Assembly: GCF_027359925.1 (NCBI RefSeq)
Contig: NZ_CP114767.1
Location: 2,914,001-2,978,000 of the forward strand
DNA length: 64,000 nt
Reading direction: 5' to 3'
DNA from: Hymenobacter canadensis
Lineage (GTDB): Bacteria; Bacteroidota; Bacteroidia; Cytophagales; Hymenobacteraceae
Part shown: one piece after another, positions 8,406 to 16,762 of the stretch
How the letters are laid out: each line of letters starts with the position of its first letter
Position numbering within the stretch: position 1 is the stretch's first letter
Translations under genes and position numbers: made by a program
Notes under the pieces: model-generated
What the model was told of the DNA's origin: nothing
The model's database searches: none
Seen by the model: the letters and a program-made list of their open reading frames with translations, nothing else

Positions 8406-10259
8406 ATGAAAAAACCTATCCTCCTTCTGGCTTTGAGCGCCTTGCTCCAGCAAGCTGCTTTCAGCCAAAGTATGTCCATGAAGTTCGACGGTCCGATACC
8501 GCCGGAGCCCGTGCCCGACAACCTGGCTATATCCCCCGACTATACGCAGGGCTCCACTACCGTGCCGCTTGATGCCGATGTGTACCGCCTGATTGACCGG
8601 TACGCCATTCTCTACGGCACCGACTCTATCTATCAGCTGCACACCTCCGTGCGGCCCTACCCGCGGGCGGCCGTGGCGCGCCTCGCCGAGCGGATGCTGG
8701 CCGACAGCGCCAACCTCTCGGCCCAGGACCGGTTCAATGCCGAGTACCTGCTGCGCGACAACTGGAACTACACCTCGCGCGCCAATGCCGTAAACCGGCG
8801 CCCGCAGCCGCGGCTGAAGTACTTCTACGAGCGTCATTCCGACCTCTACAGCGTGGCCACGCCCGACTTCACGCTGCGCGTGAATCCGGTGGCGGGCCTG
8901 AGCCTCGGCAATTCGGATGGTTCCAAGAGCTACACCTTCCAGAACACCCGCGGCATCCAGTTGGAAGGGACCATTGACAAGCGCCTGGGCTTCTACACCT
9001 TCCTGGCCGACAACCAGATGGCCGTGCCCGAATACGTGCAGCAGCGCGTGGAGCGCGACCTAGCCGTGCCGCACGAAGGGTTCTGGAAGCCGTTTAAGAC
9101 CACGCCCGGCCAGTACGACTACCTGTCGGCGCGGGGCTACCTCACGTATGCCGCCAGCCGCCACGTCAACATCCAGCTGGGCCACGACCGGAACCAGATC
9201 GGCAACGGCTACCGCAGCCTGATTATGTCGGACTACTCGGCGCCGTATTTCTTTCTGAAGCTGAACACGCGCATCTGGAAGTTCAACTACCAGAACCTGT
9301 TTGCGCAGATGGTGTCCGACGCGCCCAACGTGGATGCTTCCTACGAGCGCAAGTACCTGGCCATGCACCACCTCAGTCTCGATGTGCGGCCCAACCTGAA
9401 CATCGGCGTGTTTGAAAGCGTGGTGTACAGTGGCTACGAAGAAGTCCAGGACTTAATATCCCCACCTGGAGCGCCTAATCCGGTATACCAAACCCGGCAG
9501 CGCCGCCGGGGCTTCGAGCTGCAGTACCTCAACCCCATCATCTTCTACCGCGCCGTGGAGCAGGGCGTGGGCTCCGAAGACAACGCGTTGCTGGGCCTGG
9601 ATTTCAAGTGGAACGTGAAGCAGCAGCTGCAACTCTACGGCCAGGTGGTGCTCGATGAGTTTGTGCTGAGCCAGATCCGGAGCGGCAACGGCTGGTGGGC
9701 CAACAAGCAGGGCATTCAGCTGGGCGCCAAATACGTGAACGTGGCCGGCATCCGCACCCTGGACGTGCAGGGCGAGTTCAACTACATCCGCCCCTACCTC
9801 TACCAGCACGAAGACAAGTACCGCAACTACCAGCACTACCAGCAGCCGCTGGCGCACCCTATGGGCGCCAACCTGTGGGAGCTGATCGGGATTGTGAGCT
9901 ACCAGCCGCTGCCGCGCCTGAACGTGGTGGCCAAGGGCTTCTACGTGAAGCAGGGCCTCGACCCCGTGGGCCAGAACAACGGCGGCAACCCCAACCTGCC
10001 CTACACCAACCGCCCGCTGGACGCCAACGGCAACATCCGGGAGTACGACTTCCGCGTCGGCGACGGGGCCACGTCCTACCTGTTCCACGGCGACCTTACC
10101 GGCACCTGGCAGGCGGCCCACAACCTCTGGCTCGATGGCAAGCTGGTAGTGCGCAACCGCACCCTCGACCAGTCGGTGCCCTATGCCACCGCCGGCACCA
10201 CCGCCCTGGCCTCGCTGGGCTTGCGCTGGAACATCGCCCAGCGCCTGCACGAGTTTTAA
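8406..10259 (+). CDS. Wzi-like capsule assembly outer-membrane protein
   Basis: A 617-residue protein with a signal peptide (MKKPILLLALSALLQQAAFSQ) and a long beta-barrel-like body of alternating aromatic strands. Recognisable Wzi-family (PF14052-type) stretches include GLSLGN, GRGIQLEG-like NTRGIQLEGTID, GHDRNQIGNGYRSLIMSD, and SAPYFFLKLNTRIWKFNY. Wzi proteins sit in the outer membrane and hold or organise surface polysaccharide. I start at ATG 8406 because the signal peptide begins there; the longer frame from 8385 starts inside the leader. It is followed by a perfect 41-bp inverted repeat and probably transcribed alone. Confidence 0.85.
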   Translation: MKKPILLLALSALLQQAAFSQSMSMKFDGPIPPEPVPDNLAISPDYTQGSTTVPLDADVYRLIDRYAILYGTDSIYQLHTSVRPYPRAAVARLAERMLADSANLSAQDRFNAEYLLRDNWNYTSRANAVNRRPQPRLKYFYERHSDLYSVATPDFTLRVNPVAGLSLGNSDGSKSYTFQNTRGIQLEGTIDKRLGFYTFLADNQMAVPEYVQQRVERDLAVPHEGFWKPFKTTPGQYDYLSARGYLTYAASRHVNIQLGHDRNQIGNGYRSLIMSDYSAPYFFLKLNTRIWKFNYQNLFAQMVSDAPNVDASYERKYLAMHHLSLDVRPNLNIGVFESVVYSGYEEVQDLISPPGAPNPVYQTRQRRRGFELQYLNPIIFYRAVEQGVGSEDNALLGLDFKWNVKQQLQLYGQVVLDEFVLSQIRSGNGWWANKQGIQLGAKYVNVAGIRTLDVQGEFNYIRPYLYQHEDKYRNYQHYQQPLAHPMGANLWELIGIVSYQPLPRLNVVAKGFYVKQGLDPVGQNNGGNPNLPYTNRPLDANGNIREYDFRVGDGATSYLFHGDLTGTWQAAHNLWLDGKLVVRNRTLDQSVPYATAGTTALASLGLRWNIAQRLHEF

Positions 10260-10277
10260 GCCGAACGACAACCCAGC

Positions 10278-10393
10278 ACGTCATTCCGAGCGAAGGCGGA
10301 GCCGGAGCCGAGGAATCTCGCTAATGTAGTAAATGATGCTACCACACTGGCAAGATTCCTCGGCTCCGGCTCCGCCTTCGCTCGGAATGACGT
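10278..10393. repeat. Perfect 41-bp inverted repeat (GTCAT-type)
   Basis: Bases 10278-10318 and 10353-10393 are exact reverse complements. The arms begin ACGTCATTCCGAGCG and contain tandem GGAGCC units; the loop is 34 bases. It is the most perfect member of the family seen also at 4135, 17811, 33389 and 42395. Confidence 0.9.
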
Positions 10394-10429
10394 TCTTTTA
10401 CACCACCCACTCATCACCAACTTCCCCAT

Positions 10430-10789
10430 ATGCGCCACGAACCAGAAGCCCTGCTGTTGTACCGCCCCGTCAATCAGCAGGAGCTGGATTTGATTGCGGC
10501 GGCAGGGTGGCTGGAGTTTCCGCCGCGCCTGCCGGAGCAGCCGATTTTCTATCCGGTGCTCAATGAAGAGTACGCCACCCGCATTGCCCGCGACTGGAAC
10601 GTGCCCTATTACGGCGTGGGCTACGTGCTGCGTTTTGCCGTGGATGCCGAATACGCCGCCACCTTCCCGGTGCAGAACGTGGGGCTGCGGGAGCACAACG
10701 AGCTGTGGGTGCCGGCCGAGGAACTGGCTGAGTTCAACCGCCACATTATCGGCCAGATTGAGGTAGTAGCCGTTTTCGGAGTCGAGTAG
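10430..10789 (+). CDS. ADP-ribosylation/crystallin J1-like protein
   Basis: A 119-residue soluble protein that strongly resembles a small conserved bacterial family usually labelled ADP-ribosylation/crystallin J1. Typical stretches are LYRPVNQQELDLI, FPPRLPEQPIFYPVLNEEYA, IARDWNV and ELWVPAEELAEFNRHI. The biochemical role of these short proteins is not established, and the label is inherited from much larger proteins, so it should not be taken as proof of ADP-ribosyl chemistry. It starts 37 bp after the long palindrome and ends 70 bp before the ABC exporter start. Confidence 0.8.
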   Translation: MRHEPEALLLYRPVNQQELDLIAAAGWLEFPPRLPEQPIFYPVLNEEYATRIARDWNVPYYGVGYVLRFAVDAEYAATFPVQNVGLREHNELWVPAEELAEFNRHIIGQIEVVAVFGVE

Positions 10790-10813
10790 GCCCGGGCGCG
10801 CCGTGGGTGGCGG

Positions 10814-10839
10814 GGCACAGGCTAAAGCCTATGCTACAA
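10814..10839. repeat. Short dispersed repeat, copy 1
   Basis: A 26-base sequence containing the palindromic core AGGCTAAAGCCT. It is identical to 24695-24720. It sits directly upstream of the TAccTTTG promoter element of the ABC exporter. Confidence 0.75.
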
Positions 10840-10842
10840 TGC

Positions 10843-10850
10843 TACCTTTG
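10843..10850 (+). promoter_or_regulatory. -7 promoter element of the ABC exporter
   Basis: TACCTTTG followed by CGGC, the same octamer and context as at 4277. It ends nine bases before ATG 10860, implying a 5' leader of only a few bases. Confidence 0.6.
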
Positions 10851-10859
10851 CGGCTACCG

Positions 10860-12701
10860 ATGAAGACCTACCTCCGCATTCTGCAATACGCCCGGCCCTA
10901 CGCCGACTTTCTGCCGCTGTACCTGCTGCTCACGGTGCTGACCATCGTGTTCAGCATCTTCAACTTCACGCTCATCATCCCGCTGCTGGACGTGCTGTTC
11001 GACACCACCGACAAGTCGCCGACGCCGAGCGTGCTGCCCGATTTTGCGATGTCGGCCGACTACTTCAAGAACACTTTCTACTACTATTTTGGGCAGGTGA
11101 TTGCCACGCGCGGCAAGCTGGGCGCGCTGTCGTTTGTGTGCCTGTTTGTGGTGGCTTCGGTGTTTTTCAGCAACGTGTTCCGCTACCTCAGCCTCCGGCT
11201 GATTGCGCGGGTGCGGGCCCGTGTAATCCGCAACCTGCGCCTCGACCTCTACCACCGCATCATTCAGCTGCCGCTGGGCTACTTCAACGGCGAGCGGAAA
11301 GGCGACCTGATGTCTCGCTTCACGTCCGACGTGCAGGAGGTGGAAACGTCGGTGGTGAACACCCTGACCGGCGTGATCCGGGAGCCGCTCACCATCATCT
11401 TCTACTTCACGGTGCTATTCAGCATTTCCACCAAGCTCACGCTGTTCACGCTGGTGCTGCTGCCGATTTCGGGCGGCCTGATTGCGAGTTTATCGAAGCG
11501 CCTGCGCACGCAGGCCAAGCAGAGCCAGAGCACGCTCGGCACCATGCTTTCGGTGATTGACGAGACGCTGGGCGGCATTCGGGTAGTGAAGGCCTTCAAT
11601 GCCCAGGCCTACATTACGGGCAAGTTTGAGGACCAGAACGACCAGTACGCCCGCACTTCCCGCCGCATCGACAATACCCGCGACCTGGCCTCACCTTTTT
11701 CGGAGTTTGCCGGCGTAACGGTGGTGGCGGGGCTGCTATACTTTGGCGGCACGCTGATTCTGGATGGCGAATCCAATCTGGCGGCGGCCACCTTCATCGG
11801 CTACATCGTCATCTTTTCGCAGGTACTTACGCCCGCCAAAGCGCTGTCGTCGTCGTTTGGCAACATCCAGCGCGGGCTGGTGGCCGGCGAGCGGGTGCTG
11901 CACATCATCGACACCGACCCCATCATCCGCGACAAGCCCGACGCGCAGGTGCTGCCCGAATTCCGGCACCACATTGAGCTACGCAACCTGCAGTTCGCCT
12001 ACGCCGACGCGCCGGTGCTGCAGGACATAAATCTCGTGATTGAGAAAGGCAAAACCGTGGCCCTGGTAGGCCCCAGCGGCTCCGGCAAAAGCACCCTCGC
12101 CGACCTGCTGCCCCGCTTCTACGACCCCACCGGCGGCCAGATCCTTATCGACGGCCACGACGTGCGCGACTGCACCATTCACTCCGTACGCGAGCAGATG
12201 GGCATCGTGACTCAAGAAAGCATCCTGTTCAACGACACCATACTCAACAACATCCGCTTCAACACTGAAGCCACCGAGGCCGAGGTGATGGAAGCGGCCC
12301 GCATTGCCAACGCCCACGACTTCATCATGGCCACGCCCGAAGGCTACCACACCCTGATCGGCGACCGGGGCGGGCGGCTTTCCGGCGGGCAGCGGCAGCG
12401 GCTGAGCATTGCGCGGGCCATCCTGCGCAACCCCCCCATCCTCATCCTCGACGAAGCCACCTCGGCGCTCGATACCGAAAGCGAAAAGCTAGTGCAGGAA
12501 GCCCTCACGCGCCTCATGCAGAGCCGCACTTCGCTGGTTATTGCCCACCGCCTGAGCACCGTGCAGCACGCCGACGAAATCATTGTGCTGCACCAGGGCC
12601 GCATTGCCGAGCGCGGCACCCACGACGAGCTGCTGCGCCGGCCCGGTGGCCTCTACCAGCGCCTCAGCCAGATGCAGGCCACCAACGCGGCGCTGGCTTA
12701 G
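10860..12701 (+). CDS. ABC exporter, MsbA-like fused permease/ATPase
   Basis: A 613-residue half-transporter that would act as a dimer. The N-terminal half (about 1-350) has six predicted membrane helices of the ABC exporter fold. The C-terminal half is the nucleotide-binding domain: Walker A GPSGSGKST with Lys at about 410, Q-loop VTQES, signature LSGGQRQR at about 507, Walker B ILILDEATSALD, and switch His in IAHRLST. Family members flip lipid A core, other lipids or drugs; the gmhA and wzi-like genes nearby favour an envelope substrate, but that is inference. ATG 10860 is chosen because TAccTTTG lies just upstream; the 19 extra in-frame codons would cover the promoter. Confidence 0.92.
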   Translation: MKTYLRILQYARPYADFLPLYLLLTVLTIVFSIFNFTLIIPLLDVLFDTTDKSPTPSVLPDFAMSADYFKNTFYYYFGQVIATRGKLGALSFVCLFVVASVFFSNVFRYLSLRLIARVRARVIRNLRLDLYHRIIQLPLGYFNGERKGDLMSRFTSDVQEVETSVVNTLTGVIREPLTIIFYFTVLFSISTKLTLFTLVLLPISGGLIASLSKRLRTQAKQSQSTLGTMLSVIDETLGGIRVVKAFNAQAYITGKFEDQNDQYARTSRRIDNTRDLASPFSEFAGVTVVAGLLYFGGTLILDGESNLAAATFIGYIVIFSQVLTPAKALSSSFGNIQRGLVAGERVLHIIDTDPIIRDKPDAQVLPEFRHHIELRNLQFAYADAPVLQDINLVIEKGKTVALVGPSGSGKSTLADLLPRFYDPTGGQILIDGHDVRDCTIHSVREQMGIVTQESILFNDTILNNIRFNTEATEAEVMEAARIANAHDFIMATPEGYHTLIGDRGGRLSGGQRQRLSIARAILRNPPILILDEATSALDTESEKLVQEALTRLMQSRTSLVIAHRLSTVQHADEIIVLHQGRIAERGTHDELLRRPGGLYQRLSQMQATNAALA

Positions 12702-12796
12702 GGTTGCGTTTCTTGTTGTTCCTGATGCGTTTTTCGTTTCTTGTCAAACAATGCAATAATCCTCAAAAGACGAATTACACACCACGAAAAACGAAA

Positions 12797-13051
12797 ATGG
12801 CTAATCAGCAAGTACCGTGGTTTAAGTCGCAGTGGTTCTGGACGCTGGCGTTGGTGATGATTGGCCTGCGTTTCGCCTATAAATACTGGTACAAAGAGCA
12901 GCAGCCTGATTCGGCCACCCGCATGGAGCAGCTCACCGAGCGTAACGCGGCGCTGGAAGACCGGATCCGGGCCAGCCAAGCCGCCAGCACCGGCCCCGTC
13001 GTCCTCGCCGATTCCACCGTTTTGGCCGATACGGCCACCGTGGCGCGCTAA
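12797..13051 (+). CDS. Small membrane-anchored protein
   Basis: An 84-residue protein with one N-terminal membrane segment (FWTLALVMIGLRFAYKYWY) followed by a charged helical stretch (MEQLTERNAALEDRIRASQA) and an Ala/Thr-rich tail. No family was recognised. It is the first of three consecutive small membrane proteins between the ABC exporter and gmhA, and the next starts 15 bp later. Start ATG 12797 is preceded by an AT-rich leader. A short palindrome (CGTTTTTCG / CGAAAAACG) lies in the leader. Confidence 0.65.
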   Translation: MANQQVPWFKSQWFWTLALVMIGLRFAYKYWYKEQQPDSATRMEQLTERNAALEDRIRASQAASTGPVVLADSTVLADTATVAR

Positions 13052-13066
13052 GGCCCGATCGGCGGT

Positions 13067-13456
13067 ATGGCGACTTCCTCTGACACCACGCGCCGCTGGG
13101 TAGCCACCCTGATTGTGCTGCTGCTGCTGGCCCAGGGCGGCACGTGGCTGTGGCGCAAGTTCCGGCAGGCGCAGCAACAGCCCGCCCGGCAGGTCACCGA
13201 GGCCGCCCTGCAGCGCAAAATAGCCGCCAGCATGGCCTACGACACCGCCCTGCTCCGCGCCGAATCGCTGCTGACCGCCGCCGACACGCTGGCCGCCACC
13301 CAACTGCTGGACTCGCTGCGCCGCCAGCCCACCGACAGCCTCTTCCCGATTGAGCGCCAGAAACTGCGGCAGCTGCAGGCACGGCTTGCCGCGGCCCGGC
13401 CTGCATCGGCCGGTTCGGTACCGCTTCGGCCGGAGGCTGACAGCCTGTTAGAATAA
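13067..13456 (+). CDS. Small membrane-anchored coiled-coil protein
   Basis: A 129-residue protein with an N-terminal membrane anchor (WVATLIVLLLLAQGGTWLW). A mostly helical periplasmic-type domain rich in Ala, Leu, Gln and Arg follows, suggesting a coiled coil. No family was recognised. It begins 15 bp after the preceding small membrane gene and has the same anchor-plus-helix layout, so the two are probably cotranscribed and may act together. Confidence 0.6.
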   Translation: MATSSDTTRRWVATLIVLLLLAQGGTWLWRKFRQAQQQPARQVTEAALQRKIAASMAYDTALLRAESLLTAADTLAATQLLDSLRRQPTDSLFPIERQKLRQLQARLAAARPASAGSVPLRPEADSLLE

Positions 13457-13535
13457 GTGAACCACTATATTTAACCCGCCTGCGGCGTTTTCGCGTACAC
13501 GGGCGCATTGTTCTCTCACCTAGCTCTGCCACCTC

Positions 13536-13946
13536 ATGCTTGCGCTGAAACGTCTGGTCACCATTCTGGTGATGCTTTATGTCCTGCTGGCCCTGTTGCT
13601 CATCCTCAGCCCCGGCTCGCGCGACGGCCTGATGGCCGTGACGGCCGGTAGCAACGCCGCCGGCTTCTACTACGCCCTGTTCGTGACGGGCGCCGTGCTG
13701 CTTGCCCTGCAACTCATCACCGAAAACCTCGACAGCACCCTGCTCCGCCGCAACGTAGCCGCCCACGAAGGCAAGATCAACGAGCTGAAGGCCCGCCTCT
13801 ACGACCAGCAGCTGGAGCAGCGCAGCCCCGGCTTGGGCGCGCCCCGCACCGGTACCACCGTGCACCCCGAAGGCTACGTGGTTCCGGCCCCCGTGCCACC
13901 CGACGCGCACCGCCCCACCACCCGCGACGAGGCGCCGCTGGCGTAG
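13536..13946 (+). CDS. Two-helix membrane protein, LapA-like layout
   Basis: A 136-residue protein with two membrane segments (about residues 5-24 and 43-62), a helical stretch (HEGKINELKARLYDQQLEQ) and a Pro-rich tail. This arrangement is like LapA/YciS-type proteins of envelope biogenesis, but no diagnostic motif is visible and the match is only architectural. It lies 18 bp before gmhA. The short distance and the envelope context suggest a link to surface polysaccharide or lipopolysaccharide functions. Confidence 0.6.
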   Translation: MLALKRLVTILVMLYVLLALLLILSPGSRDGLMAVTAGSNAAGFYYALFVTGAVLLALQLITENLDSTLLRRNVAAHEGKINELKARLYDQQLEQRSPGLGAPRTGTTVHPEGYVVPAPVPPDAHRPTTRDEAPLA

Positions 13947-13964
13947 CCGGCTTATCTTCGTGCC

Positions 13965-14567
13965 GTGAACACCCCCGTTTCCCTCCCCGACCTCATCCGG
14001 GCGGAGCTGACCGAAGCCCGCACCGTGCTGGACCGTTTTCTGGCGGACCCCGCCAACCTCACGGCCATTGAGCAGGCCGCCCGCCTCATGGCCGGCAGCC
14101 TGCGGCAGAAAGGCAAAATCCTGAGCTGCGGCAACGGCGGCAGCCTCTGCGACGCCCAGCACTTTGCCGAGGAGCTCACCGGCCGCTACCGCCAGAACCG
14201 CCCCGCCCTGGGTGCCATTGCCCTCACCGAGGCCTCGCACATGAGCTGCGTGGCCAACGACTTCGGCTACGACCACGTCTTTAGCCGCTACGTGGAGGCC
14301 CTGGGCCGCCCCGGCGACGTACTGCTGGCCATCAGCACCAGCGGCAACTCGCCCAACGTGCTGCGCGCCGCTGAGGCCGCTAAAGCGGCAGGTATGCAGG
14401 TAGTCGGCCTCACCGGCAAAGACGGCGGCCAGCTGGCGGCCCTCTGCGACGTGGAAATCCGGGCCCCGCACCACGGCTATGCCGACCGGGTGCAGGAAAT
14501 CCACATCAAGGCCATTCACATCATGATTATGATCATTGAGCAGCTGGTAGACGAACAGGGCAGCTAG
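13965..14567 (+). CDS. gmhA: Sedoheptulose 7-phosphate isomerase
   Basis: A 200-residue SIS-domain isomerase that makes D-glycero-D-manno-heptose 7-phosphate, the first step towards the ADP-heptose used in lipopolysaccharide core. Diagnostic stretches are [24 protein letters not shown], the sugar-phosphate-binding [10 protein letters not shown], and the C-terminal metal/active-site helix [12 protein letters not shown] with His residues. The start is GTG 13965. A TATCTTCG element (13953-13960) ends four bases before it, which would make the message leaderless, as for the GNAT gene at 8226. It follows three small membrane-protein genes. Confidence 0.93.
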   Translation: MNTPVSLPDLIRAELTEARTVLDRFLADPANLTAIEQAARLMAGSLRQKGKILSCGNGGSLCDAQHFAEELTGRYRQNRPALGAIALTEASHMSCVANDFGYDHVFSRYVEALGRPGDVLLAISTSGNSPNVLRAAEAAKAAGMQVVGLTGKDGGQLAALCDVEIRAPHHGYADRVQEIHIKAIHIMIMIIEQLVDEQGS

Positions 14568-14614
14568 CCCGTTCTACTTGCCTGCTTCCGGCGGTTCTGC
14601 CGCTGCCAGGTCGT

Positions 14615-14676
14615 TTCGCCCGTAGCATCTTTTCGGTTCAACCTAATCCGCTGAAACAAGAGAAGCTACGGGCGAA
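14615..14676 (+). terminator. Hairpin after gmhA
   Basis: TTCGCCCGTAGC (14615-14626) pairs with GCTACGGGCGAA (14665-14676), with a long 38-base loop. It may end gmhA transcription or be a palindromic repeat; there is no strong T run. Confidence 0.5.
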
Positions 14677-14745
14677 TTTGTGTGCGCCAGGGTGTAGGAT
14701 TTCGGCTATATTGCTACTCCACTTTATTGTTTACCGACGGATCGT

Positions 14746-16284
14746 ATGCTTACCAAAACCTTCGGCTCGGCCGTGCAGGGAGTAAATGCTTATACCATTA
14801 CCATTGAAGTAGTTGTATCGCAGGGCACCAATTTCTACGTGGTGGGTTTGCCCGATAATGCCATCAAGGAAAGCCAGCAGCGCATTGAGGCCGCCCTCAA
14901 GTTTCGGGGGCTGCGGATGCCGCGCACCAAAGTGGTGGTGAACATGGCCCCGGCCGACATCCGCAAGGAAGGCTCGGCCTACGACCTGCCCATTGCACTG
15001 GGCATTCTGCACGCCTCGCAGCAGCTCAACACCGAGCGGCTGGGCGAGTACATCATCATGGGCGAAATGGCGCTGGATGGCGCGCTACGGCCCATTCGGG
15101 GCGTGCTGCCGATTGCCATTCAGGCCCGCAAGGAAGGCTTCAAAGGCTTCATCCTGCCCCGCGAGAATGCCCGGGAGGCCGCCATCGTCAACAACCTCGA
15201 CATCATTCCGGTGGACACCATGCAGGAGGCCATCGACTTTTTCGAGGGCCGGCTGGCCATTGAGCCGCTGGTGATGGACACGCGCGACGCCTTCCAGCTC
15301 GACGCCAACCAGTACGCGGCCGACTTTGCCGACGTGCAGGGCCAGGAAAACATCAAGCGGGCCCTGGAAATAGCGGCGGCCGGCGGCCACAACGTTATTA
15401 TGATCGGGCCGCCCGGCGCGGGCAAAACCATGCTGGCCAAGCGCCTACCCACCATTTTGCCACCGCTGGCCATTCAGGAAGCCCTCGAAACCACCAAGAT
15501 TCATTCGGTGGCCGGCAAGCTGGGCGCTAACGCCTCGCTGCTGGGCACGCGGCCCTTCCGCGCCCCGCACCACACCATTTCCGACGTGGCGCTGGTGGGC
15601 GGCGGCAGCAACCCGCAGCCGGGTGAAATCTCGCTGGCCCACAACGGCGTGCTGTTTCTGGACGAGCTGCCCGAGTTCAAGCGCACGGTGCTGGAAGTGA
15701 TGCGCCAGCCGCTGGAGGAGCGCCGCGTCACCATCTCGCGCGCCAAAGTCAGCATCGACTTTCCGGCCAACTTCATGCTGATTGCGAGCATGAACCCCTG
15801 CCCCTGCGGCTACTACAACCACCCGGAAAAAGAGTGCGTATGCGGCCCCGGCGTGGTGCAGCGCTACCTCAACAAAGTCAGCGGCCCGCTCCTCGACCGG
15901 ATTGACCTGCACGTGGAAGTCACGCCCGTCACGTTCGACCAGATGACGGAAACGCGCAAAGCCGAGAGCAGCCAGGCCATTCAGCGTCGTGTGGATGCGG
16001 CCCGGCAGGTGCAGACCCGCCGCTTCCTGGACTTCCCCGACATCCACTCCAACGCCATGATGCCACCCCAGATGGTGAAGGACATCTGTGCCACCAACGA
16101 CGCCGGCCGCACGCTGCTCAAAACCGCCATGGAGCGGCTCGGCCTCTCGGCCCGCGCCTACGACCGGATTCTGAAAGTGGCCCGCACCATTGCCGATCTG
16201 GCCGAAGCCGAGGAAATCCAGTTGCCCCACCTGGCCGAAGCCATCCAGTACCGCAGCCTCGACCGGGAAGGCTGGGCCGGCTGA
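14746..16284 (+). CDS. comM: YifB/ComM family Mg-chelatase-like AAA+ ATPase
   Basis: A 512-residue AAA+ protein. The N-terminal domain (FGSAVQGVNAYTITIEV and FYVVGLPDNAIKES) is the ComM/ChlI ribosomal-S5-fold domain. Walker A is GPPGAGKTM with Lys at about 227, Walker B is VLFLDELPEF, and NPCPCGYY plus the Cys-containing ECVCGPG loop are diagnostic for the family. ComM is a helicase that extends branch migration during natural transformation in Proteobacteria; in Bacteroidota the role is presumed similar but is not shown here. No other competence genes are in the window. It starts with ATG 14746 and is monocistronic. Confidence 0.93.
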   Translation: MLTKTFGSAVQGVNAYTITIEVVVSQGTNFYVVGLPDNAIKESQQRIEAALKFRGLRMPRTKVVVNMAPADIRKEGSAYDLPIALGILHASQQLNTERLGEYIIMGEMALDGALRPIRGVLPIAIQARKEGFKGFILPRENAREAAIVNNLDIIPVDTMQEAIDFFEGRLAIEPLVMDTRDAFQLDANQYAADFADVQGQENIKRALEIAAAGGHNVIMIGPPGAGKTMLAKRLPTILPPLAIQEALETTKIHSVAGKLGANASLLGTRPFRAPHHTISDVALVGGGSNPQPGEISLAHNGVLFLDELPEFKRTVLEVMRQPLEERRVTISRAKVSIDFPANFMLIASMNPCPCGYYNHPEKECVCGPGVVQRYLNKVSGPLLDRIDLHVEVTPVTFDQMTETRKAESSQAIQRRVDAARQVQTRRFLDFPDIHSNAMMPPQMVKDICATNDAGRTLLKTAMERLGLSARAYDRILKVARTIADLAEAEEIQLPHLAEAIQYRSLDREGWAG

Positions 16285-16414
16285 ATCACGGATTTAACCG
16301 GATTATTCGGATTTCACGGATTTTGTGGCTCACGCGAGTCCGGAAGCTGTGCCGGTTGGTGGTGGCTGCACCACTTAGGCTTGCAGGGACTTTGGCTTCC
16401 GGTGGGCAACAATA

Positions 16415-16449
16415 AAAAACCCTCACTGCGAAGCGCAGTGAGGGTTTTT
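16415..16449 (-). terminator. Terminator after tRNA-Lys
   Basis: A perfect 16-base inverted repeat (16415-16430 and 16434-16449) of AAAAACCCTCACTGCG and its complement around a 3-base loop, immediately after the 3' end of the minus-strand tRNA-Lys. Confidence 0.85.
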
Positions 16450-16451
16450 GG

Positions 16452-16524
16452 TGATCCCGCTGGGATTCGAACCCAGGACCCATACATTAAAAGTGTATTG
16501 CTCTACCAGCTGAGCTACAGAATC
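16452..16524 (-). tRNA. tRNA-Lys (TTT)
   Basis: The minus strand forms a 73-base cloverleaf. The acceptor GATTCTG pairs with CGGGATC through two G-T wobbles. The D-arm is TAGCTCAGCTGGTAGAGC. The anticodon stem ATACA/TGTAT holds the loop CTTTTAA, giving anticodon TTT. The T-arm is CTGGG TTCGAAT CCCAG, and the discriminator is A. CCA is not encoded. It has its own promoter (16567-16574) and terminator. Confidence 0.97.
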
Positions 16525-16566
16525 AGTTCCCGTTGCATTGGCCTTGGCTTCCTGCTGAAGGGATGG

Positions 16567-16574
16567 CAAAAGTA
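16567..16574 (-). promoter_or_regulatory. -7 promoter element of tRNA-Lys
   Basis: Minus-strand TACTTTTG, the same octamer as in the tRNA-His promoter, about 42 bases upstream of the tRNA. A partial -33 (TTGC) lies about 20 bases further upstream. Confidence 0.6.
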
Positions 16575-16762
16575 CTAGGTCATTTCACTTCCTGCAAGCT
16601 TTTTTCTGCCTTTGCGGTCAGGCAGCCCCCATTGCGCACCCGATCCAACTAGCTTTCAGGCATATATCTTTCAAAATAAATTTTTCGGAAGCTGTTGCCA
16701 GACCGCGTGCCCGCTAACGGAATAAGTGGGAGCTTTGTCTTCCGGAAACGCGCTGGTCAGCC

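Noticed and set aside
13194..14519. A 441-codon frame antisense to the small membrane genes and gmhA
   Set aside because: It covers four genes on the other strand, including certain gmhA, and has shadow-like composition.
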